This document shows positions 1 to 6,107 of a stretch of 6,141 nucleotides of DNA, piece after piece (positions within the stretch are counted from its first letter, which is position 1; each line of letters opens with the position of its first letter). This DNA is from an uncultured Butyrivibrio sp. (GTDB lineage: Bacteria > Bacillota > Clostridia > Lachnospirales > Lachnospiraceae): NCBI GenBank assembly GCA_947169985.1, contig CAMVRW010000147.1, forward strand, positions 1 to 6,141, given 5' to 3'. The notes beneath the pieces are model-generated. The model was not told the DNA's origin. It was given only the letters and a program-made list of their open reading frames with translations, and searched no databases. Both the position numbers and the translations under genes were made by a program.

Positions 1-1254
1 AAAGATCTCAACAACTACTACACTCAGCGCTATGGAAAACCCGTTAAGCCTATCAAAAGACGTTCTGAGTGTGACATCCCGGAGGATTGCACCTGCCCAT
101 CATGTCATGCTCCTCAGCCTTATCTCTACAAAAATAACGGCAAGGCAGGTCAGATACTGTGTAAGATTTGCCAAACTGCATTCACTCCCGGTGACAACAG
201 ATTTGATAACCAGTTGTCCCTCAAGTGTCCGCATTGCCAGCATACCCTTGTTCGCAAGAAAGACCGGAAACACTTTGTCATCCATAAATGTGTAAATCCT
301 AAATGTCCTTACTATCTCCACAATCTCAAAAAGGTTGATAAAGAAGATCTTGCCGAAAATTATGGCAAGAACAAATATAAGCTTCACTACATCTACCGCG
401 AGTTCACGATAGACTTTTTTAAGATGGACTTAAACTCTCTTCCGAAGAATGCATCATCACTTAAGTTCAGCAAACATAACGCTTATATCATGTCACTATG
501 CCTGACCTTTCACGTAAACCTGGGATTATCACTCCGTAAAACACGGCAGGCATTATCTGATCTGTACGGTATATCCATATCCCATCAGCAGATCGCCAAC
601 TACTGCAAAACAGCAGCCATATGCGTCAAACCTTTCGTTGATAACTATCCCTACGAAAAGGGATCTGTTTTTGCCGCCGACGAAACATATATCAAAGTCA
701 GAGGTATAAAAGGCTATATCTGGTTCATCTTAAATGCAGCTACACGAGCAATCATCGGTTATCAGGTATCCGACAACCGTGGTGTTGGTCCATGCATTCT
801 TGCAATGAGAATGGCTTTTAAGGGTATCACTGAACTCCCGAAAAACTTCAAGTTTATCGCTGATGGATACAGTGCGTATCCTCTGGCTGCCCAACAATTC
901 TTCAGGCAGTTTGGCGACAAGTTCAAGTTTGAAATCACCCAGGTAATAGGTCTGCAGAATGATGATGAAGTATCCACAGAGTTCCGTCCCTTCAAGCAGA
1001 TGATAGAACGTCTGAACCGCACCTATAAAGCCTCATATCGTATCACCAATGGATTCGATAACTACGATGGTGCCAACTATGACCTGACTCTCTGGGTTGC
1101 GTATTATAACTTTCTGAGGCCGCATAAGCACAATGGTTACAGACCTCCTGTTGTTGATGAACTACTGTCAAAAGCTGAAAACATGCCGGCCAGATGGCAA
1201 CTGATGATATACTTCGGTCAAAAAAAGATCATCGAACTCCAGGCTGCAAGCTGA
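1..1254 (+). CDS. DDE transposase, IS6/IS240-like core with two zinc ribbons (5' partial)
   Basis: The reading frame is open from base 1 to the TGA at 1252-1254 (417 residues visible), so the start lies outside the window. The TTG at 214 falls between the two zinc ribbons and is not a credible start. The protein has two zinc-ribbon-like modules: CPSC (94-105) with CKIC (160-171), and CPHC (226-237) with a C-x4-C (289-306). A helix-turn-helix-like stretch follows (about 490-620). The RNase H-fold core has D in ADETY (679-681), D in ADGYSAY (862-864) and E in QMIERLNR (1006-1008), and ends with a YYNFLRPHK motif. The DET start, the D-60-D spacing and this C-terminal motif resemble IS6/IS240 transposases. 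The D-to-E gap of 47 residues is longer than the usual 34 or so. All three catalytic residues are present, so the enzyme may be active. Arginine is mostly CGN here (about 11 of 17 from base 214 on), while the cca gene uses mainly AGG/AGA, which fits acquired DNA. The exact IS family is uncertain. Confidence 0.85.
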   Translation, partial: KDLNNYYTQRYGKPVKPIKRRSECDIPEDCTCPSCHAPQPYLYKNNGKAGQILCKICQTAFTPGDNRFDNQLSLKCPHCQHTLVRKKDRKHFVIHKCVNPKCPYYLHNLKKVDKEDLAENYGKNKYKLHYIYREFTIDFFKMDLNSLPKNASSLKFSKHNAYIMSLCLTFHVNLGLSLRKTRQALSDLYGISISHQQIANYCKTAAICVKPFVDNYPYEKGSVFAADETYIKVRGIKGYIWFILNAATRAIIGYQVSDNRGVGPCILAMRMAFKGITELPKNFKFIADGYSAYPLAAQQFFRQFGDKFKFEITQVIGLQNDDEVSTEFRPFKQMIERLNRTYKASYRITNGFDNYDGANYDLTLWVAYYNFLRPHKHNGYRPPVVDELLSKAENMPARWQLMIYFGQKKIIELQAAS

Positions 1255-1375
1255 TTGCTCTTAGATTCTGAGCCCGAGGTAATAACCCAGCCACCGCGTT
1301 AGCGACATTGCCCTTGATGGCACAATAAATAACTGCTACACTGCTGAAATCGACGGAGAAAACCTGATTGCTCTT
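1251..1375 (+). repeat. Imperfect direct repeat (units at 1251-1262 and 1364-1375)
   Basis: CTGATTGCTCTT occurs at 1251-1262, over the transposase stop codon, and again at 1364-1375, in the loop of the large hairpin. Similarity continues weakly for about 25 bases after each copy (TTCT, GCC, GGT and AT/AACC are shared in register). This suggests a diverged duplication of the element's end rather than chance, but the repeat is short. Confidence 0.5.
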
Positions 1376-1438
1376 GAGTTCTTCGCCGTCGGTGATTAAC
1401 CGTCAGCAGTTATTTATTGTGCTGTCAAGGGTGGCGTT
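1304..1438 (+). repeat. Large imperfect inverted repeat / potential RNA hairpin
   Basis: The arms at 1304-1337 and 1405-1438 are in exact register (paired positions sum to 2742). The core is 18 perfect base pairs, 1320-1337 (GCACAATAAATAACTGCT) with 1405-1422, followed by seven more pairs at 1311-1317 with 1425-1431. Six of the remaining arm positions (1304, 1308, 1309, 1310, 1318, 1319) would be G-U wobbles in a + strand RNA, and only A1307/C1435 is a true mismatch. Inside the 67-nt loop a second stem pairs 1351-1356 (CGACGG) with 1386-1391, in the same register, and 1357-1360 with 1379-1382 across a 3-nt bulge. It is not followed by a T-run, so it is not a plain terminator. It could be an insertion-sequence end, a MITE-like palindrome or a structured RNA; the sequence does not decide. 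Confidence 0.75.
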
Positions 1439-1479
1439 CGTCTACCTCAATGTAAATATCTGCGATTTTCAAGGTTCAT

Positions 1480-1508
1480 CTGAGCCTATTTTTTTGACTC
1501 AGTTTTTT
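1480..1508 (+). terminator. Weak terminator-like stem and T-run
   Basis: CTGAG (1480-1484) can pair with CTCAG (1498-1502) around a T-rich 13-nt loop, and six T residues follow (1503-1508). The stem is only five pairs, so this is a weak candidate for ending transcription from the insertion sequence ahead of cca. Confidence 0.3.
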
Positions 1509-1518
1509 CATAGATCAT

Positions 1519-1550
1519 TTGACACTATCATTACATATATTAAGTATATA
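1519..1550 (+). promoter_or_regulatory. Candidate sigma-A promoter for cca
   Basis: A perfect -35 box TTGACA lies at 1519-1524, followed by an AT-rich stretch. The -10 box is not clear: 1542-1547 (AAGTAT, 17-nt spacing) and 1545-1550 (TATATA, 20-nt spacing) are both imperfect. Placement 40-70 nt before the preferred cca start is reasonable. It lies between the insertion sequence and the gene and could serve the cca-PEGA-rqcP transcript. Confidence 0.4.
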
Positions 1551-1591
1551 TCCTATTGCACAAAATGCATAGTGAATTATATTATGAAGGT

Positions 1592-2935
1592 ATGAAGATA
1601 ACGATTCCTGATAACGCCAAGACAATATTGGATACCATGCACAGGGCAGGGTATGAAGCTTATGTTGTGGGGGGATGCGTGAGAGACGCCCTCCTGGGAA
1701 GAGAGCCCGGGGACTGGGACATCACTACCAATGCCCTTCCCCAGCAGGTGAAAAAGCTCTTTAAAAGGACTATCGACACCGGGATAGAGCATGGAACAGT
1801 GACGGTCATGTTTGGCAAGGAAGGATATGAAGTCACTACCTACAGGATTGATGGAAAGTATGAGGACTCGAGGCACCCCAGTGAAGTGACCTTTACAAGG
1901 GACCTGACAGAGGATATGAAGCGCAGGGATTTTACCATAAATGCCATGGCCTACAACGACGAGGAAGGCCTCATTGACAGATTTGGCGGAGTGGAAGATC
2001 TAAACGCCGGGATAATAAGGTGTGTGGGAAGCCCCAGGGAGCGTTTTTCTGAGGATGCCCTGAGGATAATGAGGGCCGTTAGATTTGCAGCCCAGCTGGA
2101 CTACGACATAGAACCAGAGACCAGGGCCGCAGTAAAAGAGCTTTCTCCAAATCTTAAGAATATCAGCGCAGAGAGAATACAGACAGAGCTGGTTAAGCTT
2201 CTTTTATCTGATCATCCGGAAAAGATAAGACTTGCTTATGAGCTTGGGATAACGGGACAGATACTGCCGGAATTCGACAGATGCATGGAAACACCGCAGA
2301 ATAACATACACCACATGTACAGTGTTGGGGAACACACCATAGTAACACTGCAAAATATCAGGGCTGACAAGGTTTTGAGGCTCACAATGCTGATGCATGA
2401 CATGGGAAAACCTGCTACAATAAGTGTAGATGAACAGGGCATCAATCATTACTATGGGCATGCACAGGAAGGAAAGAAGATTGCTCATGGTATTTTCAGG
2501 CGCCTTAAGTTCGACAGGGACACCATGGATCGCGTTTGCAACCTGATCCTTTACCATGATGACAGGTTTCCCGCCACTGAAAAGAATGTGAGAAGGCAGA
2601 TCCACAGGGTTGGAGAAGCTGATTATCCATTGCTTTTTGAGATACAATATGCAGATACCATGGCCCAGAGCACCTATATGAGGCAGGAAAAGTTACAGCT
2701 CATAGAAGATACCAGGGCTGTTTACGAAAAAGTACTTGAGAGAAAAGACTGCACCAGCTTAAAGACTCTGGCTGTAAATGGCAGGGATCTGATCGAACTA
2801 GGCATCAGTCCAGGTAAGGAACTAGGGAATATCCTTGGCAACATGCTAAGGGATGTAATAGATGAACCGACCCACAACACAAAAGAGTATTTGCTAGAGC
2901 CGGAGCGCCTAAGAGAATTTAAAAAGGATTGTTGA
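1592..2935 (+). CDS. cca: CCA-adding tRNA nucleotidyltransferase with HD domain
   Basis: This 447-residue class II nucleotidyltransferase adds or repairs the 3'-terminal CCA of tRNAs in the cytoplasm using CTP and ATP. The head domain shows VVGGCVRD (25-32) and the metal-binding pair D41 and D43 in GDWDI. A flexible-loop region (DGKYEDSRHP, about 87-96) precedes RRDFTINA (111-118). The nucleotide-recognition motif EDALR (154-158) points to a CCA enzyme rather than a poly(A) polymerase, and the loop argues against a CC-only enzyme. A tRNA-binding helical region (about 165-230) leads to an HD domain: H248, H269-D270 (HDMGK), H290 and H322-D323. Length fits the family. The start at 1592 is chosen because relatives begin M-K-I just before this point. 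The GAAGG ahead of it is too close for a good ribosome site, and the upstream ATG (1565) and TTG (1556) have none. The PEGA gene starts 12 nt after the stop. Arginine codons are overwhelmingly AGG/AGA. Confidence 0.93.
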   Translation: MKITIPDNAKTILDTMHRAGYEAYVVGGCVRDALLGREPGDWDITTNALPQQVKKLFKRTIDTGIEHGTVTVMFGKEGYEVTTYRIDGKYEDSRHPSEVTFTRDLTEDMKRRDFTINAMAYNDEEGLIDRFGGVEDLNAGIIRCVGSPRERFSEDALRIMRAVRFAAQLDYDIEPETRAAVKELSPNLKNISAERIQTELVKLLLSDHPEKIRLAYELGITGQILPEFDRCMETPQNNIHHMYSVGEHTIVTLQNIRADKVLRLTMLMHDMGKPATISVDEQGINHYYGHAQEGKKIAHGIFRRLKFDRDTMDRVCNLILYHDDRFPATEKNVRRQIHRVGEADYPLLFEIQYADTMAQSTYMRQEKLQLIEDTRAVYEKVLERKDCTSLKTLAVNGRDLIELGISPGKELGNILGNMLRDVIDEPTHNTKEYLLEPERLREFKKDC

Positions 2936-2947
2936 ATCGAGGGGAAA

Positions 2948-4792
2948 ATGAAAAGATCGAAGCAGCTTTACAGGACATTACCAGCTCTTTTCCTTGTGGC
3001 AGCAATGCTTGTTTCTTCACCAAAGAGCATAGTAAGGGCAGCGGAGGATGCTGAGAAGGTCAGCGTCTCTTTGATTGGGAAGTATGACTCTGCCGATACA
3101 GCAGCCATAAGGGATATTGATACTGTCAGAAAACAGATTCGTTTTCGAAATCATTCCACAGGAAAAACCTATACTTTAAGCTATGATAATACCAGCATGA
3201 TCTACGATGCCAGGGGAACAGCTCTTTCTGCCTCGCTTCTTGAAGTGGGACAGATTGTTGACGTGACCTTTTTAAAGAGTACCAGGCATATTACAACTTT
3301 AAACGTATCAAAGGACGCCTGGGTGGTTGAGAACACCAGAGATCATGAGCTTGTAAGGGGAGATGGCACTGCCAAGGTTAAGGGAGAGATCTACAAGATA
3401 GATGCAAGAACCCTGGTTATGGCGGATGGAGCCCTGGCCCTTGCGGAGGATGTTCTGTCCACTGACACGGTTACTGTAAGCGGAATAGGAAAAGAGATCT
3501 ACAGCGTTATGGTCACAGGAGGGCATGGTTATGTGAGCCTTTCTTCTGATACTGTGGAGGATCATAGTCTGGTAGGCGCGTGGATAGAGCTTGATAATGA
3601 AGTTATCTACAAGATATCTCCCAATATGCTGCTTAGCGCTCCTGAAGGGGATTACAATCTCCAGATACTGGGTAATGGCGCAAGCTACCAGTCTGAAGTT
3701 AATATCAGCCGCAATCAGGAGACGGTGGTTGACACCAGTAATGTAAACATCACAAAGCCGAAGGAAGGTATTGTTACTTTTGAGATAATTCCAGATAGCG
3801 CAGAGGTATTTGTTGACGACCAAAAGATGCTTACAGATGTTCCCCAGTCTATTAGGTATGGCTATCACAGCCTTAAGATCATGGCTGATGGATATATTAC
3901 CCAGAATAAGTATCTTAAGATCGGAACACCTAAGTCAGTTATCAGCATTGAGCTTGAAGCAGAGTCTGGTTCCGGAAGTTCATCAACAACAGGCAGCACG
4001 ATAGGGGATATCGGAAGCGTTTCAAGCGGCAGCTCCACCGGATATAGTGCAGGAACCAGCATTGGTGATGTATCATCCATTACCAGTTCTGCTGCTTCCA
4101 CTGCTTCAACAGTAAGCGCAAATTCATCTGATGAAAATAAAGCAACTACCAATCAGGTGATAGAAGGGTACAAGCTTTATTTTGACGAGCCATATGGGGC
4201 AGAGCTTTACTTTGACGGTGGATACATCGGAATGATCCCCACAAGTGTTGTAAAGGTTTCCGGAACCCATGAGATCATTCTCAAAAAGGATGGCTATGAG
4301 ACCAAGAGCTACAGAATAAATGTGGATTCTGATAAAGTGGATCTGAATTATACCTTCCCGGATCTTGTGAAGATCAAGAGTGACGACGACAGTTCCTCAT
4401 CCAGCAGTGCGTCCAGCAGCGCATCATCAGCTAGTACCGATGACTCGTCTGCAAGTGGTTCAGCATCTTCTGCTGATTCCGCCTCCACGGACGACTCAGG
4501 TTCAGGAGGAAATTCCGGAGCCTCAACTGATGCTTCAACTGCGGAGGATTCATCCGCTGCAGGAGGTTCATCATCTGATGGTTCGTCTACAGCAGATACA
4601 TCAGGCGCATCAGTGGCTTCATCCACAGCGGATTCCACCACTTCAAGTGAGGATGCCAGCACCGTGGCAAGTAGCGGAAGCACCAATAACACAGAAGGAT
4701 CAAAAGACAGTCCGGCAGAAGGTGCAAGTACCGGATCATCAAGTAATAAGGAGGAGGCCAGTGACGCAGCAAGTGCTGCATCCGGCGGATGA
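2948..4792 (+). CDS. Secreted PEGA-domain protein with Ser-rich linker and tail
   Basis: This 614-residue protein is probably exported. The N-terminus has a basic stretch (KRSKQLYR), a hydrophobic core (TLPALFLVAAMLVSS) and a likely signal peptidase I site near IVRA/AED (about residue 31); there is no lipobox cysteine. Residues 32-265 look beta-rich and contain two loosely similar units, the second ending in a GGHGYV motif; I do not recognise this domain. A first PEGA domain lies at about 272-338 (IPDSAEVFVDD, later ADGYITQ). A Ser/Thr/Gly linker follows (about 339-401), then a second PEGA domain (about 402-473; GAELYFDGGYIG, KKDGYETKSY). The tail is an acidic Ser/Ala/Thr/Asp/Gly low-complexity region with no LPXTG signal and no membrane segment. 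PEGA domains are surface modules of uncertain role, possibly binding wall or other proteins. The start has a GAGGGG ribosome site (2939-2944). It sits 12 nt after cca and 1 nt before rqcP, so it is probably co-transcribed with both. Its substrate and function are unknown. Confidence 0.85.
   Translation: MKRSKQLYRTLPALFLVAAMLVSSPKSIVRAAEDAEKVSVSLIGKYDSADTAAIRDIDTVRKQIRFRNHSTGKTYTLSYDNTSMIYDARGTALSASLLEVGQIVDVTFLKSTRHITTLNVSKDAWVVENTRDHELVRGDGTAKVKGEIYKIDARTLVMADGALALAEDVLSTDTVTVSGIGKEIYSVMVTGGHGYVSLSSDTVEDHSLVGAWIELDNEVIYKISPNMLLSAPEGDYNLQILGNGASYQSEVNISRNQETVVDTSNVNITKPKEGIVTFEIIPDSAEVFVDDQKMLTDVPQSIRYGYHSLKIMADGYITQNKYLKIGTPKSVISIELEAESGSGSSSTTGSTIGDIGSVSSGSSTGYSAGTSIGDVSSITSSAASTASTVSANSSDENKATTNQVIEGYKLYFDEPYGAELYFDGGYIGMIPTSVVKVSGTHEIILKKDGYETKSYRINVDSDKVDLNYTFPDLVKIKSDDDSSSSSSASSSASSASTDDSSASGSASSADSASTDDSGSGGNSGASTDASTAEDSSAAGGSSSDGSSTADTSGASVASSTADSTTSSEDASTVASSGSTNNTEGSKDSPAEGASTGSSSNKEEASDAASAASGG
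4379..4789 (+). repeat. Ser-rich low-complexity tail coding region
   Basis: These 137 codons (residues 478-614 of the PEGA protein) encode about 39% serine, with most of the rest Ala, Thr, Asp, Gly and Glu and essentially no aromatic or large hydrophobic residues. Serine codons are mixed (TCN and AGY), so this is not a recent pure DNA repeat expansion. The bias leaves other frames accidentally open. The tail is probably disordered, and may be a wall-spanning or glycosylated stretch (inference). Confidence 0.8.
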
Positions 4793-4793
4793 A

Positions 4794-5033
4794 ATGAGAT
4801 TAGACAAGTATTTAAAAGTAACCAGACTTATAAAGAGAAGGACTGTTGCTAATGAGGCCTGTGATGCAGGCAGGGTTCAGATCAATGGGAAACCCGCTAA
4901 GGCATCAGCAGAAGTAAAGGTTGGAGATAAGATAACCATAGGCTTTGGAAATAAGGATGTTTCTGTGGAAGTACTGGACATTCAGGAGACAATACACAAG
5001 GAAGATGTAACAAATCTCTACAGGTACATCTGA
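4794..5033 (+). CDS. rqcP: S4-domain RNA-binding protein, RqcP/YabO family
   Basis: A 79-residue protein that is essentially one S4 RNA-binding domain. It begins with the hallmark MRLDKYLK and continues with LIKRRTVANEAC, AGRVQINGKPAKAS and VKVGDKITI. Members of this Hsp15-like family (B. subtilis YabO, now RqcP) bind the obstructed 50S subunit and work with RqcH in C-terminal alanine tailing during ribosome-associated quality control. Length is close to the family norm (B. subtilis about 86). The ATG at 4794 is set by the conserved N-terminus, although the same frame stays open upstream through the Ser-rich tail of the previous gene. The start lies 1 nt after the PEGA stop and has only a weak purine stretch before it, so translation is probably coupled to the upstream gene. 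In many Firmicutes the family lies next to divIC, as here, which supports the call. Confidence 0.9.
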   Translation: MRLDKYLKVTRLIKRRTVANEACDAGRVQINGKPAKASAEVKVGDKITIGFGNKDVSVEVLDIQETIHKEDVTNLYRYI

Positions 5034-5063
5034 TTGACAGTCCCAAAACGGCTGTATTACAAT
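5034..5063 (+). promoter_or_regulatory. Sigma-A type promoter for divIC
   Basis: TTGACA (5034-5039, perfect -35) and TACAAT (5058-5063, five of six -10 positions) are separated by 18 nt. The -35 box starts directly after the rqcP stop codon. Initiation is expected around 5070, giving a leader of about 40 nt. This would uncouple divIC from the upstream cca-PEGA-rqcP transcript. Confidence 0.65.
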
Positions 5064-5071
5064 AAATACAG
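5052..5071 (+). other. Small hairpin overlapping the -10 box
   Basis: CTGTATT (5052-5058) pairs with AATACAG (5065-5071) around a six-base loop that contains most of the -10 box TACAAT. As DNA dyad symmetry it could be an operator. It has no T-run immediately after it and does not look like a terminator. Confidence 0.45.
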
Positions 5072-5108
5072 ATATTAAGTGTTATTTTATCAGTGAGTGG
5101 GGTGAGAT

Positions 5109-5420
5109 ATGGCAACCAGAGCACGCTATAAGAGGCGCCGTGTTCAGAACAGGGCAGGAATTGTCTGGGCCAGCATTGTGGTGCTTATTCTTGTGACAGT
5201 AGTGTCAATAAAGAGTATCAGCCTTATGCAGAAAGCCAGGGAATTACAGTCCCGTGAGGAGGCCCTCGAAGTTCAGATCGAGTACGAGAACCAGCGCAGT
5301 GAAGAGATCGCAGACTTTGAGAGATACACACAGACGCGAAAATATATAGAGGACACAGCAAAGGAGAAGCTGGGGCTGGTTTATCCGGGGGAAATAATCT
5401 TTAAGAATACGGATAACTAG
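5109..5420 (+). CDS. divIC: Septum formation initiator, DivIC/FtsB-like
   Basis: A 103-residue bitopic membrane protein. A basic cytoplasmic N-terminus (MATRARYKRRR) precedes one membrane helix (about residues 17-37). A charged coiled-coil stretch follows (about 38-70), then the family's conserved end, YIEDTAKEKLGLVYPGEIIF (79-98). DivIC/FtsB proteins form the divisome subcomplex with FtsL and DivIB/FtsQ, which activates septal peptidoglycan synthesis; the coiled coil lies outside the membrane. Length is typical. The start has a GGGGTGA ribosome site (5099-5105). The gene has its own promoter just downstream of rqcP and ends 18 nt before a strong terminator stem, so it may be a monocistronic unit. 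The neighbourhood yabO-divIC-tilS matches the Firmicute arrangement. divIC is preferred over ftsB as the symbol because of the host group. Confidence 0.88.
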   Translation: MATRARYKRRRVQNRAGIVWASIVVLILVTVVSIKSISLMQKARELQSREEALEVQIEYENQRSEEIADFERYTQTRKYIEDTAKEKLGLVYPGEIIFKNTDN

Positions 5421-5437
5421 TTGATCTATGTGGCAAT

Positions 5438-5483
5438 AACGCAGACATCATTACGTTGTTCGTATATGGGGTCTGCGTTTTTT
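5438..5483 (+). terminator. Intrinsic terminator after divIC
   Basis: AACGCAGAC (5438-5446) pairs perfectly with GTCTGCGTT (5471-5479), and six T residues span 5478-5483. The 24-nt loop contains a small inner stem (TACG 5452-5455 with CGTA 5461-5464). This is a good Rho-independent terminator for divIC. Its T-run ends two bases before the first possible tilS ATG. Confidence 0.8.
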
Positions 5484-5499
5484 AATGACAAAAAGAGCT

Positions 5500-6107
5500 A
5501 TGGACGAGTTTACAGGCAAGATCTTGAACTTCATAAGGAAAAACAAAATGCTCACCGGCCCAGAAACTGTGGTGGTGGGCTTTTCCGGTGGTGCGGATTC
5601 TACAGCGCTTTTAAATGTTCTTTGGGAGCTTAAGGATATTCTAGGAATAAAGCTTTATGCCCTTCATTTAAATCATGGAATAAGGTCAGAAGCCTCCGAA
5701 GATGCAGAGTTTTGCTGCAAATTCTGTAAGGAGCGGGAAATAGAATGCAGAATTGTCTCAGCCAATGTGCCTGAAATGGCAAAAGAGCTTAAGCTCACGG
5801 AGGAAGAAGCTGGAAGAAAAGCAAGATACGAAGCTTTTAACCAGTATGCCAAGGAGCTGGGAGCTGGATATATTGCAGTGGCTCATCACGAGAACGACGT
5901 GGCAGAGACACTTCTAATGAACCTCCTTAGAGGGACAGGGCTCCACGGGGGCAGCAGCATACGGCCTGTGAGAGACAATATTATAAGACCACTTTTATGT
6001 GTCAGCCGCAGCGATATCGAGGAATATCTGGGCAAAAGAGATATCTCTTTTTGCACGGATAAGACAAACCTGGAAAATACCCACACAAGGAATATTCTCA
6101 GAAATAC
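5500..6107 (+). CDS. tilS: tRNA(Ile)-lysidine synthetase, N-terminal part (3' partial)
   Basis: TilS uses ATP and lysine to convert C34 of the CAU-anticodon tRNA-Ile to lysidine, so that it reads AUA and is charged with isoleucine. Visible motifs (numbered from 5500) are the PP-loop SGGADS (29-34), HLNHGIR (56-62), EEAGRKARYEAF (102-113), AHHENDVAET (128-137), IRPLL (162-166) and the D-x-TN...TRN-x-LRN stretch (187-202). About 202 genuine residues are present, roughly the catalytic half; the tRNA-binding C-terminal half is missing because the contig ends. The final residues and the TAG at 6127-6129 come from adapter sequence and are not real. Two starts are possible, 5485 and 5500. I prefer 5500, because 5485 sits directly on the terminator T-run with no ribosome site, whereas AAAGAG precedes 5500, though closely. 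The gene lies after a strong terminator and so needs read-through or a promoter of its own. Confidence 0.9.

Larger units (their letters stand above)
1255..1591. other. Intergenic spacer between transposase and cca
   Basis: I see no convincing protein gene in this stretch of about 340 bases. It holds a second copy of the transposase 3'-end motif, a long imperfect inverted repeat, a weak stem followed by a T-run, and an AT-rich promoter-like region just before cca. Part of it is presumably the right end of the insertion sequence, but the terminal inverted repeat cannot be placed because the left end of the element is outside the window. Confidence 0.6.

Noticed and set aside
1286..1399. Protein-like reading (LDGTINNCY...DGENLIALEFFAVGD) through the hairpin, ending at TAA 1397
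   Set aside because: It has no start codon or ribosome site and I recognise no family. The opposite arm gives a similar peptide only because the arms are inverted repeats, and the differences between arms are not biased to third codon positions.
1555..1591. Upstream starts for cca at 1556 (TTG) and 1565 (ATG)
   Set aside because: Neither has a ribosome site, and the extra residues (HKMHSELYYEG) do not resemble family N-termini.
1368..1595. 75-residue + strand open frame overlapping the cca leader
   Set aside because: TTG start without a ribosome site, hydrophobic nonsense-like composition, and it crosses the hairpin and AT-rich promoter region.
3308..3868. Minus-strand open frame of 186 residues
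   Set aside because: Lies antisense within the well-supported PEGA gene, with no recognisable domain and no ribosome site sought or needed to explain the locus.
4348..4692. Minus-strand open frame of 114 residues (Glu/Ala/Ser/Val-rich)
   Set aside because: Antisense shadow of the Ser-rich tail; its composition is fully explained by the complementary codons.
4380..4793. Long open frame running into rqcP, giving a 217-residue version with a His/Pro/Gln-rich start
   Set aside because: It is the +1 frame of the Ser-rich tail, kept open by codon bias. Only the part from 4794 has the S4-domain sequence, and the family starts at MRLDKYLK.
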